From: Novosphingobium sp. 9U
Lineage (GTDB): Bacteria; Pseudomonadota; Alphaproteobacteria; Sphingomonadales; Sphingomonadaceae
Assembly (NCBI RefSeq): GCF_902506425.1
Contig: NZ_LR732469.1
Span: 1,969,285-2,033,284, forward strand
Length of the DNA: 64,000 nucleotides
Direction: 5' to 3'
The notes under the pieces are model-generated. The model was given only the letters and a program-made list of their open reading frames with translations, made no database searches and had not been told where the DNA came from. Position 1 is the first letter of the stretch. Every line of letters begins with the position of its first letter. Below are positions 27,009 through 36,128 of this stretch, in pieces. The translations under genes and the position numbers were made by a program.

Positions 27009-29612
27009 TTAAGTTTCGGTGCCTGCCTCGCGCTTCAAGTCATAGAGCAGATCCAGCGCCTCGCGCGGAGTGAGCGCATCCACGTCGATGTCCTTGATCC
27101 GCTCACGCAGCGTGTCGCAGGCCTCCTCGCGTGCCGCCTCGGCGGCGGCGAACAGCGGGAGATCGCCGAGGCCAGCTGCGAGGCCGCCGGTCTGCGCGCG
27201 GCCCTTCTCCAGCTTGTCGAGCACAGACTTGGCACGGCTGACCACCTTGGCCGGCACGCCCGCGAGCCGCGCCACGGCCAAGCCGTAGCTGCGATCGGCT
27301 GGCCCCTCGGCGAGTTCGTGCAGCAGGACGAGATCGCCCTTCCACTCGCGCGCGCGGACATGGTGGAGCGAGAGGGCGTCGCAGGTCTCGGCCAGCCGTG
27401 CGAGCTCGTGGTAGTGCGTGGCGAACAGGCAGCGGCAGCGGTTCGTCTCGTGCACCGCCTCGGCCACCGCCCAGGCCAGCGCCAGGCCATCATAGGTCGA
27501 GGTGCCGCGGCCCACTTCGTCGAGGATCACGAAGCTGCGCTCCGTCGCCTGGGCCAGGATCGCCGCGGTCTCGACCATCTCGACCATGAAGGTCGAGCGG
27601 CCGCGCGCGAGATTGTCCGAGGCGCCGACGCGGCTGAACAGCCGGTCGACCAGGCCGATCTTCGCGCGCGCGGCAGGCACGAAGCCACCCGCCTGCGCGA
27701 GCAGCACGATGAGCGCGTTCTGGCGCAGGAAGGTCGACTTGCCGCCCATGTTGGGTCCGCCGATCAGCCAAAGCCTGTCGTAAGCCGCGAGGCGGCAATC
27801 GTTGGCGACGAAGCGCTCACCTTGAGCCGCCAGCGCGGCTTCGACCACCGGGTGCCGTCCGGCCTCGATCTCCAGGCAGGTCGCGTCGACGATCTCGGGC
27901 GCACTCCAGCCGCCTTGCGCAGCGCGCTCGGCCTGGCCCGCCGCCACATCGATGCGAGCGAGCGCGGCGGCCGTCATGGCGATGGCGTTGCGCGCTTCCA
28001 TAACGGTGGCGACCAGTTCCTCGAAGTGCGACTCCTCCGCCGCAAGCGCGTGCCCACCGGCTTCGGCAATGCGGCTGGCTTCCTCGTGCAGCGCCAGCGC
28101 GTTGAAGCGCATCGCCCCGGCCATGGTTTGGCGATGGGTGAAGCCGCTATCGGGCAGCAGCAGCTTGTCGGCATGGCGCTGCGGCACTTCGACAAAGTAT
28201 CCGAGCACGTTGTTGTGCTTGATCTTGAGCGCGGTGACGCCGGTCTCGTCGCGGTACTTGGCCTCCAGAGCGGCGATCGCGCGGCGGGCATTACCTGAAG
28301 TGCGACGCAGTTCGTCCAGTGCGGCGTCATACCCTTCCGCGATAAAGCCACCCTGCCCGCGCTCGGTCGGCGGCGCCGGCACCAGCGCACGGCCGAGCCA
28401 GTCGACCAGTTCGGCATGACCCGCCAGCGAGGGCAGCACCCGGGTGAGCAGCACCGGCACCGCCTCTCGCCGCACCAGCCGCTCGTGCAGCGCGCGCGCG
28501 CCGCCCAGCCCATCGCGCAGCTGGCCCAGGTCGCGCGGAGAGCCCCGTCCCGCCACGATCCGGCCGAGCGCGCGACCGATGTCGGGCAAGGCTCGCAACG
28601 CGCTGCGCACGTCTTCGCGCAGAAGGGCATCGTCGTGCAGCCAAGCAACCAGCTCTAGCCGCTCGGCGATCTGCAGGCGGTCAGTCAGCGGCGCCGACAA
28701 GTCATCGGCGAGCTGGCGCGCGCCCGCTCCGGTGACACACCGGTCGATGGCATCGATCAGGCTGCCCTTGCGCGTGCCTTGGGTCGACTGGAGGATCTCC
28801 AGGCTGGCGCGCGTCGCCTCATCCATCGCCAGGGTGGTATCGCTGCTCCGCGCCTCAGGCGGCAGCAGCAGCGGCAACTTGCCGCGGCCGACATGCTCGA
28901 GGTAGGCGACGAGCCCACCCGCCGCCGCCAGCATCGCCCGCCCGAACACGCCGAAGCCGTCGAGCGTGGCGACGCCGTGCACCGCCTTCAGCCGCGCCTC
29001 GCCGCCTTCGCTGGCGAAATCCCGTGCGGGGCGCGGGATGCTGTTCAAGGGACCGTCCCAACCCTCAGGCGCCACCAGCTCGCTGGCGCCGAGCCTCGCC
29101 AGCCCTGCGCCCATGCGGTCGGGCGCGCACTCCTCCAGCTCCAAGCGCCCGGTCGAGATGTCGACTGCGGCGATGCCGACGCTGCCGCGCACTTCGCACA
29201 CCGCCGCCAGCACGTTGGCGCGGCGCGGCTCCAGCAGCGTTTCCTCGGTCAGCGTGCCGGCGGTGACGAAGCGGACGATGTCGCGCGCCACCAGCGTCTT
29301 CGAGCCGCCGCGCTTCTTGGCTTCGGCCGGGCTCTCCACCTGCTCGGCGATCGCGACGCGGCAGCCGGCGCGGATCAGCCTGGCAAGGTAACCCTCGGAC
29401 GAGTGCACCGGCACCCCGCACATCGGAACCGGCGCGCCGTTGTGCTCGCCCCGGCTGGTCAGCGAGATGTCGAGTATGCTCGCGGCCGTCTTGGCATCGT
29501 CGAAGAACAGCTCGAAGAAGTCACCCATGCGGTAGAACAGCAGGCAGTCGCCAGCCTCCTCGCGCAAGGCGAGATACTGGGCCATCATCGGGGTGGGGGC
29601 GGCATCTGCCAT
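27009..29612 (-). CDS. mutS: DNA mismatch repair protein MutS
   Basis: An 867-residue mismatch sensor. Domain I begins TPMMAQYLALREEAGDCLLFYRMGDFFELF, including the Phe-x-Glu mismatch-reading motif (FYRMGDFFELF region). The core, clamp and ATPase domains follow, with Walker A GGPNMGGKSTFLRQ, Walker B VILDEVGRGTSTYDG and the C-terminal helix-turn-helix VSRAKSVLDKLE. The frame can be read from a GTG at 29633, but ATG 29612 gives the conserved MADAAPTPMMAQY. It is divergent from the malic enzyme gene. mutL is not in the window. Confidence 0.96.
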   Translation of the reverse strand: MADAAPTPMMAQYLALREEAGDCLLFYRMGDFFELFFDDAKTAASILDISLTSRGEHNGAPVPMCGVPVHSSEGYLARLIRAGCRVAIAEQVESPAEAKKRGGSKTLVARDIVRFVTAGTLTEETLLEPRRANVLAAVCEVRGSVGIAAVDISTGRLELEECAPDRMGAGLARLGASELVAPEGWDGPLNSIPRPARDFASEGGEARLKAVHGVATLDGFGVFGRAMLAAAGGLVAYLEHVGRGKLPLLLPPEARSSDTTLAMDEATRASLEILQSTQGTRKGSLIDAIDRCVTGAGARQLADDLSAPLTDRLQIAERLELVAWLHDDALLREDVRSALRALPDIGRALGRIVAGRGSPRDLGQLRDGLGGARALHERLVRREAVPVLLTRVLPSLAGHAELVDWLGRALVPAPPTERGQGGFIAEGYDAALDELRRTSGNARRAIAALEAKYRDETGVTALKIKHNNVLGYFVEVPQRHADKLLLPDSGFTHRQTMAGAMRFNALALHEEASRIAEAGGHALAAEESHFEELVATVMEARNAIAMTAAALARIDVAAGQAERAAQGGWSAPEIVDATCLEIEAGRHPVVEAALAAQGERFVANDCRLAAYDRLWLIGGPNMGGKSTFLRQNALIVLLAQAGGFVPAARAKIGLVDRLFSRVGASDNLARGRSTFMVEMVETAAILAQATERSFVILDEVGRGTSTYDGLALAWAVAEAVHETNRCRCLFATHYHELARLAETCDALSLHHVRAREWKGDLVLLHELAEGPADRSYGLAVARLAGVPAKVVSRAKSVLDKLEKGRAQTGGLAAGLGDLPLFAAAEAAREEACDTLRERIKDIDVDALTPREALDLLYDLKREAGTET

Positions 29613-29726
29613 CGCCCGACCGGTTAGCGCCACCTAGGACGATTCGGAAAGCGCCGGCGAGCAGCTTTCCCCTACCAAGAACGACTCACATTGGTTAGGG
29701 CCGCTCCCGATTGCGGGAGATCGAGC

Positions 29727-31988
29727 GTGTCCGACGAAACCAGGGTCCAGTTCACCGAGCGCGAGGCGCTGTTCTACCACCAGACGATCCGCCCCGGTAA
29801 GATCGAGATCATCGCCAGCAAGCCAATGGCGACGCAGCGCGACTTGTCGCTCGCCTACTCGCCCGGCGTCGCCGTGCCGGTGCAGGCGATCGCCGACAAC
29901 CCGGGCGACGCTTACGAGTATACCGCCAAAGGCAACTTGGTCGCGGTGATCTCCAACGGCACCGCGATCCTGGGCATGGGCAACCTGGGCGCCCTCGCCT
30001 CCAAGCCGGTGATGGAAGGCAAGGCGGTGCTGTTCAAGCGCTTCGCCGACGTCGATTCCATCGACATCGAGCTCGCCACCGAGGACCCCGACGCCTTCAT
30101 CGAGGCCGTGGCGCTGATGGAGCCGAGCTTCGGCGGCATCAACCTCGAAGACATCAAGGCGCCCGAGTGCTTCATCATCGAGCAGGCCCTGCGTGAGCGG
30201 ATGAAGATCCCGGTCATGCACGATGACCAGCACGGCACGGCGATCATCGCCGCCGCGGGCGTGCTCAACGCCTGCTTCATCACCGGCCGTAAGCTGGAAG
30301 ACGTCAAGGTCGCGGTGAACGGCGCCGGCGCCTCCGCGCTCGCCTGCACCGCGCTGATCAAGTCGATGGGCGTGCGGCACGAGAACGTCACCATCTGCGA
30401 CACCAAGGGCGTGATCTACCGTGGCCGGCCCAACGTCGACCAGTTCAAGTCCGCTCATGCGATCGAGACCGACAAGCGCACGCTGGCCGAGGCGCTGGTC
30501 GGCGCCGACATCTTCCTGGGCCTTTCGGCCAAGGGCGCGGTGACGCAGGACATGGTCAAGACCATGGCCGACCAGCCGATCATCTTCGCCATGGCCAACC
30601 CGGACCCGGAGATCACCCCGCCAGACGCGATGGCGGTCCGCCCGGATGCGATCGTCGCCACCGGCCGCTCGGACTATCCCAACCAAGTCAACAACGTCCT
30701 GGGCTTCCCCTTCATCTTCCGCGGCGCGCTCGACGTGCGGGCCACCGCAATCAACGAGGAGATGAAGATCGCCGCCGCCCGCGCCATCGCGGAGCTCGCG
30801 CGCGAGCAGGTGCCCGAGGAAGTCGCCGCCGCTTACGGCAAGAACCACCAGTTCGGCCGCGACTACATCATCCCCGCGCCGTTCGATCCGCGGTTGATGG
30901 AGCGCGTGTCCTCCGCCGTCGCCAAGGCGGCAATGGACTCGGGCGTGGCGCAGAAGGACATCGAGGACTTCGACGCCTATCGCCATTCGCTGAAGGCCCG
31001 CCTGAACCCGACGACTTCGGTGCTGACCAGCGTCTACGCCAAGGTGAAGTCCGAGCCCAAGCGGATGATCTTCGCCGAGGCGGAGCACGAAGTGGTGCTG
31101 CGCGCGGCGATCCAGTACCGCGACTTCGGTTACGGCGAGCCGGTCCTCGTCGGCCGCACCCAGGCGGTGATCGACAAGATGGTCGAGCTGGGCGTCGGCA
31201 ATCCCGACAGCTACGAGATCCAGAACTCGGCCGTTTCCGAGCATGTCGAGCCGATGGTGGCGATGCTCTACGAACGGCTGCAGCGCCGCGGGTTCCTGGA
31301 GCGTGACGTGCGCCGCATGGTCAATCAGGACCGCAACGTGTTCGCCTCGGGCCTGCTCAAGCTGGGCATCGGCGATGCCATGATCACCGGCATGACCCGC
31401 ACCTTCGCGCAGTCGATCAAGGAAGTGCGCCAGGTGCTCGACGCCAAGCCTGGCGCGCTGCCGTTCGGCATCCACATGCTGGTGGCCAAGAACCACACCG
31501 TGTTCATGTCCGACACCACCATCAACGAGCGGCCGAGCCCGGCGGACCTTGCCGTCATCGCGCGCGAGACCGCGGCCGTCGCGCGGCGCCTGGGCCACGA
31601 GCCGCGCGTGGCATTCCTGTCCTATTCGACCTTCGGCAACCCCGGCGGCCGCTGGCTGGAGAACATCCGCGAGGCCGTGCACATGCTCGATCAGGAAGCG
31701 CAGGACTTCGAGTACGAGGGCGATCTGGCTCCCGATGCGGCGCTCAATCCCAACATCATGAAGCTCTATCCGTTCTCGCGCCTGTCGGCGCCAGCGAACG
31801 TGCTGATCATGCCGGGGCTCCAGTCGGCCAACATCTCGGCCAAGCTGCTGCGTGAACTGGGCGGGGCGACGGCGATCGGGCCGATGCTGATCGGCATGGA
31901 GAAGCCGGTGCAGGTCGTGCCCATGACCGCGATCGCCCCCGACGTGCTGACCAGCGCGGTGCTGGCGGCGTCAGGCGTGGCGGGGTGA
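29727..31988 (+). CDS. maeB: NADP-dependent malic enzyme with PTA-like domain
   Basis: About 753 residues. Residues 1-430 are malic enzyme (SLAYSPGVAVPV, VMHDDQHGTAIIAAAG, the NAD(P)-binding VAVNGAGASALA), and the rest resembles phosphate acetyltransferase, a regulatory domain in MaeB proteins that senses acetyl-CoA rather than catalysing. The enzyme decarboxylates malate to pyruvate with NADP. The preferred start is GTG 29727 with GGGAG seven bases upstream; the frame is open a little further up but without a proper start. A family E hairpin follows the stop. Confidence 0.94.
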   Translation: MSDETRVQFTEREALFYHQTIRPGKIEIIASKPMATQRDLSLAYSPGVAVPVQAIADNPGDAYEYTAKGNLVAVISNGTAILGMGNLGALASKPVMEGKAVLFKRFADVDSIDIELATEDPDAFIEAVALMEPSFGGINLEDIKAPECFIIEQALRERMKIPVMHDDQHGTAIIAAAGVLNACFITGRKLEDVKVAVNGAGASALACTALIKSMGVRHENVTICDTKGVIYRGRPNVDQFKSAHAIETDKRTLAEALVGADIFLGLSAKGAVTQDMVKTMADQPIIFAMANPDPEITPPDAMAVRPDAIVATGRSDYPNQVNNVLGFPFIFRGALDVRATAINEEMKIAAARAIAELAREQVPEEVAAAYGKNHQFGRDYIIPAPFDPRLMERVSSAVAKAAMDSGVAQKDIEDFDAYRHSLKARLNPTTSVLTSVYAKVKSEPKRMIFAEAEHEVVLRAAIQYRDFGYGEPVLVGRTQAVIDKMVELGVGNPDSYEIQNSAVSEHVEPMVAMLYERLQRRGFLERDVRRMVNQDRNVFASGLLKLGIGDAMITGMTRTFAQSIKEVRQVLDAKPGALPFGIHMLVAKNHTVFMSDTTINERPSPADLAVIARETAAVARRLGHEPRVAFLSYSTFGNPGGRWLENIREAVHMLDQEAQDFEYEGDLAPDAALNPNIMKLYPFSRLSAPANVLIMPGLQSANISAKLLRELGGATAIGPMLIGMEKPVQVVPMTAIAPDVLTSAVLAASGVAG

Positions 31989-31998
31989 TGCAATCCAT

Positions 31999-32019
31999 CC
32001 TCTCCCCGGCGGGGAGAGG
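31999..32019. terminator. Hairpin between maeB and TauE genes (family E)
   Basis: CCTCTCCCC and GGGGAGAGG around GGC, starting ten bases past the maeB stop and ending nine before the stop of the convergent exporter gene. Placement favours bidirectional termination; no T tract. Confidence 0.6.
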
Positions 32020-32028
32020 ATCAAGGCC

Positions 32029-32793
32029 TCAGAACCACGCCTTGTAAATCCCGAAACCGCTGGTCAGCGTCAGCACGACACCGACCATGATCAGCATCGG
32101 CTTGACCGGGATGCGCTTGGCCGCAATCGCTCCGATCGGTGACGCCACGACGCCGCCGATCAGCAGACCCAGCGTTCCGCCGGCGACCTGCGCGACCCCG
32201 ATATGCACGATAAACGCGATCGAGACGGTCACCGTCAGGAAAAACTCGACAGCACTGACAGTGCCGACCACCCGGCGCGGATCGCCGCCCTGGATCAGCA
32301 GGTTGGAGGTCACCACCGGACCCCAGCCACCACCGCCCGCCGCATCGAGGAATCCCCCGGCAAGGCCCAGCGGGGCGATCATCTTCACCTTCTTGATCTT
32401 GGGCGGGTAGAGCAGTCCGCGCACCAGCAGCCACACGCCGATCAAGGCCAGGTAGACGAGCACGAAAGGCTTCACCACGCTCGCATCCAGCGAGGAGAGC
32501 ACATAGGCGCCTAGGATCCCGCCGATCATGCCGGGAATCAGCAGGCTGAAGAACAGCTTCTTGTCGATGTTGCCGTGAAGCAGATGGCTGATCCCGGACG
32601 TGGCGGTCGTGAAACACTCGACCAGATGCACGCGCTGGGAGGCGAGCGCGGGCGGTACCCCGAGTACGCCGACGAGCAGCGTGTTGGAGATCACGCCAAA
32701 CGCCATGCCGAGCGCGCCGTCGACCAGCTGCGCTGCAAATCCCACCCCGATAAACGGAAGCAGTGCCGCAAGGTCGAAACTTCCAAAATCCAT
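32029..32793 (-). CDS. TauE/SafE family sulfite/organic anion exporter
   Basis: A 254-residue inner-membrane protein with about eight hydrophobic helices and the TauE/SafE repeats: GFAAQLVDGALGMAFGVIS near the N-terminus and GGGGWGPVVTSNLLIQGG in the middle, including the long Gly tract. The family exports sulfoacetate, sulfite or related anions, but substrate cannot be deduced. It is separated from the pirin gene by 150 bases holding a hairpin, so it may be transcribed separately. Confidence 0.88.
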   Translation of the reverse strand: MDFGSFDLAALLPFIGVGFAAQLVDGALGMAFGVISNTLLVGVLGVPPALASQRVHLVECFTTATSGISHLLHGNIDKKLFFSLLIPGMIGGILGAYVLSSLDASVVKPFVLVYLALIGVWLLVRGLLYPPKIKKVKMIAPLGLAGGFLDAAGGGGWGPVVTSNLLIQGGDPRRVVGTVSAVEFFLTVTVSIAFIVHIGVAQVAGGTLGLLIGGVVASPIGAIAAKRIPVKPMLIMVGVVLTLTSGFGIYKAWF

Positions 32794-32898
32794 TCAGGTC
32801 GACTCCGTACGGCAATGTCGATCCTGCTGGTAGACTTGCGGAGCGCCATTGCCACCCCTGAAATGTTGTGACCGGGCAAGCGGCGCTTCGCCACTGCA

Positions 32899-32936
32899 TC
32901 GGTTCTCCCCTCCCCTGCATGGCAGAGGAGAACCGA
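32899..32936 (-). terminator. Hairpin behind the pirin gene
   Basis: Arms TCGGTTCTCCCCTC (32899-32912) and GAGGAGAACCGA (32925-32936), complementary over about 12 positions with small bulges, eight bases past the pirin stop. No T tract; it could terminate or stabilise the pirin message. Confidence 0.5.
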
Positions 32937-32943
32937 GTACAGT

Positions 32944-33642
32944 TCAGGCGGCGTCGACCAGCACGATCTCGCTGTCTTCCAGCGCGGTGATGCGCAGCAC
33001 GTCGAGGTCGCTGATCGCGGCGCCGTCGCGGGCGTTGACGCGGTGCTCGTCGATCTGCACCGCACCCGTCGCCGGCACGAGGTAGGCCTTGCGATCGACG
33101 CCGAGCGGGTACTCGGCAGTCTCCCCCGCCTTGAGAGTGGCGCCGACGACGCGAGCATCGGTGCGGATCGGCAGCGCATCGTCGTCATTGGCGTAGCCGG
33201 AGGCGAGCGTCACGAACTTGCCCGAGCGCTCGCCCTTGGGGAACGGCTTGGCGCCCCATGAGGGAGCCTCGCCCTGGCGCGTGGGCATGATCCAGATCTG
33301 GAAGATGCGCGTCTCCACGTCCTCCATGTTGTACTCGGAATGACGGATGCCGGTGCCGGCGGACATGACCTGCACGTCGCCCGCTTCGGTGCGGCCCTTG
33401 TTGCCCAGATTGTCCTCGTGGGTGATCGCACCCTCGCGCACGTAGGTGATGATCTCCATGTCTCGGTGCGGGTGCGGCGGGAAGCCGGTCTTGGCCTGGA
33501 TCACATCGTCGTTCCACACGCGCAAGTTGCCCCAGTGAGTGCGCTTGGGATCGTGGTAGCCGGCGAACGAGAAGTGGTGCTTGGCATCGAGCCAGCCGTG
33601 GTTTTCACCGCCGAGGCTGTCGAAAGGGCGCAGTTCGATCAT
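32944..33642 (-). CDS. Pirin family protein (YhhW type)
   Basis: A 232-residue bicupin. The metal-binding residues of the N-terminal cupin are present: FPPHPHRDMEIITYV gives two His, and GTGIRHSEYN the third His with a Glu. YhhW-like pirins act as quercetin 2,3-dioxygenases in vitro; their cellular role is probably redox sensing or aromatic detoxification. ATG 33642 has AGGAGA seven bases upstream. It is divergent, 114 bases away, from a LysR regulator that very likely controls it, a common arrangement for bacterial pirins. Confidence 0.9.
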   Translation of the reverse strand: MIELRPFDSLGGENHGWLDAKHHFSFAGYHDPKRTHWGNLRVWNDDVIQAKTGFPPHPHRDMEIITYVREGAITHEDNLGNKGRTEAGDVQVMSAGTGIRHSEYNMEDVETRIFQIWIMPTRQGEAPSWGAKPFPKGERSGKFVTLASGYANDDDALPIRTDARVVGATLKAGETAEYPLGVDRKAYLVPATGAVQIDEHRVNARDGAAISDLDVLRITALEDSEIVLVDAA

Positions 33643-33756
33643 GTCGTGTCTCCTGATCGCGGGCCGTGTCGCCGCGTCTTGAGACCGGATCTAGTCCTTG
33701 CCAGCTTGCCTGATCAGATGGATAAAGTCGTTCCGTTCGTTCTAGGGATTAGATAA

Positions 33757-34686
33757 GTGAACAACCCGGGCACGCCCACTCTCGACCAGCTGAACATCCT
33801 GCTCGCGATCGTCGACACAGGCAGTTTCGCGGCCGCCGCGCGCAAGATGAACCGCGCGGTCTCGGCCATCAGCTACGGCATCAGCAACCTGGAGGCGCAG
33901 CTGGGCGTCCTGCTGTTCGACCGCGAGGGCACGCGCCGGCCCAAGCTGACCGATGCGGGCCGCGCAGTGCTGGCCGAGGCGCGCGCGGCGGCGCTGGTGA
34001 TCGACGGCTTGCGCGCCAAGGTGAAAGGCTTGCTCGATGGATTGGAGGCCGAAGTCGATCTGGCGGTCGATGTCATGCTGCCGTCCGAGCGTTTGGGCCA
34101 GGTTCTGCGCGCCTTCCGCACCGAGTTCCCCACCGTGCAGCTTCGCCTCCACGTCGAGGCGCTCGGCGCGGTGACGTCCATGGTCCTCGACGGGCAAGTG
34201 GGCATCGGCCTGTCGGGCCCGCTGTCCGTCGGCGTGCCCGGTATCGAGAGCCGGCTGGCGGGATCGGTGCCGATGGTGCCGGTTGCCGCGCCCGACCATC
34301 CGCTCGGCCGCATGACTGAGATCCCGCCCGGCGCCGGGCGCGAGCATATCCAGCTGGTCCTTACCGACCGCTCCCGCTTCACCGATGGGCAAGACTTCTC
34401 GGTGACGAGCCCCAAGACCTGGCGCCTGGCGGACCTCGGCGCCAAGCATGCACTGCTGCGCGAGGGCATCGGCTGGGGCAACATGCCGCTGCCGATGATC
34501 GAGGCGGACCTGGTCGCCGGCACGCTGGTGCAGCTGGCAATGCCCGACCACGTCGGCGGAACCTACCGCTTCTCCGGCATCTGGTGCCGTGCCAAGCCGC
34601 CGGGCCCCGCCGCCACCTGGCTGCTGGAGCAGTTCGTCACGCTTGGCCAGAACGACCGCGAGATCGAGGGAATGGTCGATGTCTGA
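33757..34686 (+). CDS. LysR family transcriptional regulator
   Basis: A 309-residue LysR regulator: winged helix-turn-helix at 8-66 (LDQLNILLAIVDTGSFAAAA, AVSAISYGISNLEAQLG), linker helix, and an effector-binding domain from about 90. The start is GTG 33757 with a weak AGGGA upstream. It is divergent from the pirin gene and overlaps the TMEM175 gene by eight bases, so it is cotranscribed with the channel. The ligand is unknown; the neighbour suggests electrophiles or phenolics. Confidence 0.92.
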   Translation: MNNPGTPTLDQLNILLAIVDTGSFAAAARKMNRAVSAISYGISNLEAQLGVLLFDREGTRRPKLTDAGRAVLAEARAAALVIDGLRAKVKGLLDGLEAEVDLAVDVMLPSERLGQVLRAFRTEFPTVQLRLHVEALGAVTSMVLDGQVGIGLSGPLSVGVPGIESRLAGSVPMVPVAAPDHPLGRMTEIPPGAGREHIQLVLTDRSRFTDGQDFSVTSPKTWRLADLGAKHALLREGIGWGNMPLPMIEADLVAGTLVQLAMPDHVGGTYRFSGIWCRAKPPGPAATWLLEQFVTLGQNDREIEGMVDV

Positions 34687-35278
34687 GCGCAAACCGAAAG
34701 CCATGACCTCGGGCCGCATGGAGGCCTTCACCGACGGTGTGGTGGCGATCATCATCACCATCATGGTGCTGGAACTGAAGGTGCCGCGCGACGGCAGCCT
34801 GGCGGCGCTGTCGGAGGCCGCGCCGATCCTGCTCGCCTACGTGCTCTCGTTCATCAACGTTGGGCTGTACTGGAACAACCACCACCACCTGCTGCACGCC
34901 ACGGACCGCGTCGACGGCAAGGTGCTGTGGGCGAACCTGTTCCTGCTGTTCTGGCTCTCGCTGGTGCCGTTCGTGATCCGCTGGCTGGACGAGAGCGGGT
35001 TTTCGGCGATGGCGACGGCGTCCTATGGGGTCGTGCTGGGCATGGCGGCGGTCGGCTATACCCTCACCGAGCGGGCGATCATCGCCTGCAATGGGCGAGA
35101 TTCCGCGCTAGCCGATGCGATCGGCGCGGACCTGAAGGGCTGGGGCTCGATCGCGCTGTACCTGGTGGCCATCCCCGCAGCGTTCTACGCGCGGCCGGTG
35201 TCGCTGGCGCTCTATGCGGCGGTGTTGCTGTTGTGGCTCGTGCCGGACCGAAGGATTGAGCGGAGCTTGCGGGGGTGA
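34679..35278 (+). CDS. TMEM175/DUF1211 family potassium channel-like protein
   Basis: A 199-residue membrane protein of the bacterial TMEM175 family, tetrameric K+ channels with one six-helix repeat per subunit. The selectivity-filter helix motif FTDGVVAIIITIMVLELKVP (residues 15-34) is complete; further signatures are YVLSFINVGLYWNNHHHLL and LFWLSLVPFVIRW. It lacks the canonical TVGYG filter, as is normal in this family. It starts inside the last codons of the LysR gene. Confidence 0.88.
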   Translation: MSERKPKAMTSGRMEAFTDGVVAIIITIMVLELKVPRDGSLAALSEAAPILLAYVLSFINVGLYWNNHHHLLHATDRVDGKVLWANLFLLFWLSLVPFVIRWLDESGFSAMATASYGVVLGMAAVGYTLTERAIIACNGRDSALADAIGADLKGWGSIALYLVAIPAAFYARPVSLALYAAVLLLWLVPDRRIERSLRG

Positions 35279-35284
35279 TCCATC

Positions 35285-35307
35285 TCCTCTCCCCGCCGGG
35301 GAGAGGA
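35285..35307. terminator. Hairpin between TMEM175 and DUF1275 genes (family E)
   Basis: TCCTCTCCCC and GGGGAGAGGA around GCC, six bases past one stop and five before the other of two convergent genes. Likely bidirectional terminator; no T tract. Confidence 0.6.
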
Positions 35308-35312
35308 GTGGG

Positions 35313-36024
35313 TCAGCTGGCATGCGGCGCGTCAGCTTCAGGATGCGCCATGCAGGCAATCGTGCCGCCCAGGATCAGCGCGCCGGCCAGGATCAGCGGC
35401 AACGTGAGGCCGCCATGGCTCACCAGCACCGCGCCCATAGCCGCGCCGACGAAGATCGCCGCAACGCTCGCCACCCGCCGCCCCCAGTTCGGGTTGCTCC
35501 CACCGGCGACGCTCGAGTCCGCGGCGAGCCCGGTGACAGTCAGCGTCAGCACCGTAGTGGTCAGGTCAGGCACCTTGAGCTGGCGGATCGTCGCATTGCG
35601 GAAGCCCATGGCTATGCCGGTGAGCGCGATGATGGCGTACACGCCCCACTCCGGCGATTGCGTCGGCACGTCGAAGCCGGTGGCCACCGCCGCGGCGATC
35701 CACAGCAGCACCGCCTCGACCGACGCCGCGACCAGCAGCCAGCGGCGCAGCGGCAAGCCGGCATGGTGCTTACCCACCCGCCCAGCGACCAGCGCGCCGA
35801 GCATGAACGACGCGATCGCCGCAAGGTAGGGCGCAACCCGGAACCCCGGCGTGCCGGCCGCGGCGAAGCCCAGGAACACGACGTTGCCCGTCATGTTGGC
35901 GGTGAACACCTTGCCCAGTCCCAGCACGCTGATCGCATCGACCAGACCGGTGGTCACCGACCAGCAGGAGCAGCAGCCGGTGGAGCGGGGGCAGGCCGGT
36001 GGGCGTGGCAGGTGCGGACGTCAT
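35313..36024 (-). pseudogene. DUF1275 (YoaK) membrane protein, +1 frameshift
   Basis: The gene reads as two frames. From ATG 36024, with GAGGAA six bases upstream, the product begins MTSAPATPTG and runs to a hydrophobic LLLLLV at residue 22; the rest of the family sequence (VTTGLVDAISVLGLGKVFTA, then MTGNVVFLGF and several helices) lies in the next frame from 35957. One extra G at 35957-35958 explains the break; without it the protein would be 236 residues, a normal DUF1275 length. Either a sequencing/assembly indel or a real lesion. The 214-residue remnant could still start at GTG 35957 but would lack part of helix 1. Family function unknown. Confidence 0.75.
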
Positions 36025-36128
36025 GGCGGTTCCTCAAGGATCGAAGCGGTTGCTCACTCGCTACGCCAGGCCATACCATCGATGCAGATGCATAAACTAA
36101 GCCGCTTCGTTCTACAGATCCGAAAAGG

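Noticed and set aside
26853..28298. A 481-codon plus-strand frame over the 3' half of mutS
   Set aside because: Shadow of mutS, whose ATPase domain is encoded on the minus strand here.
29634..31682. A 682-codon open frame antisense to the malic enzyme gene
   Set aside because: Composition is typical of a shadow frame (His, Arg, Asp, Leu-rich). The malic enzyme motifs on the other strand are intact.
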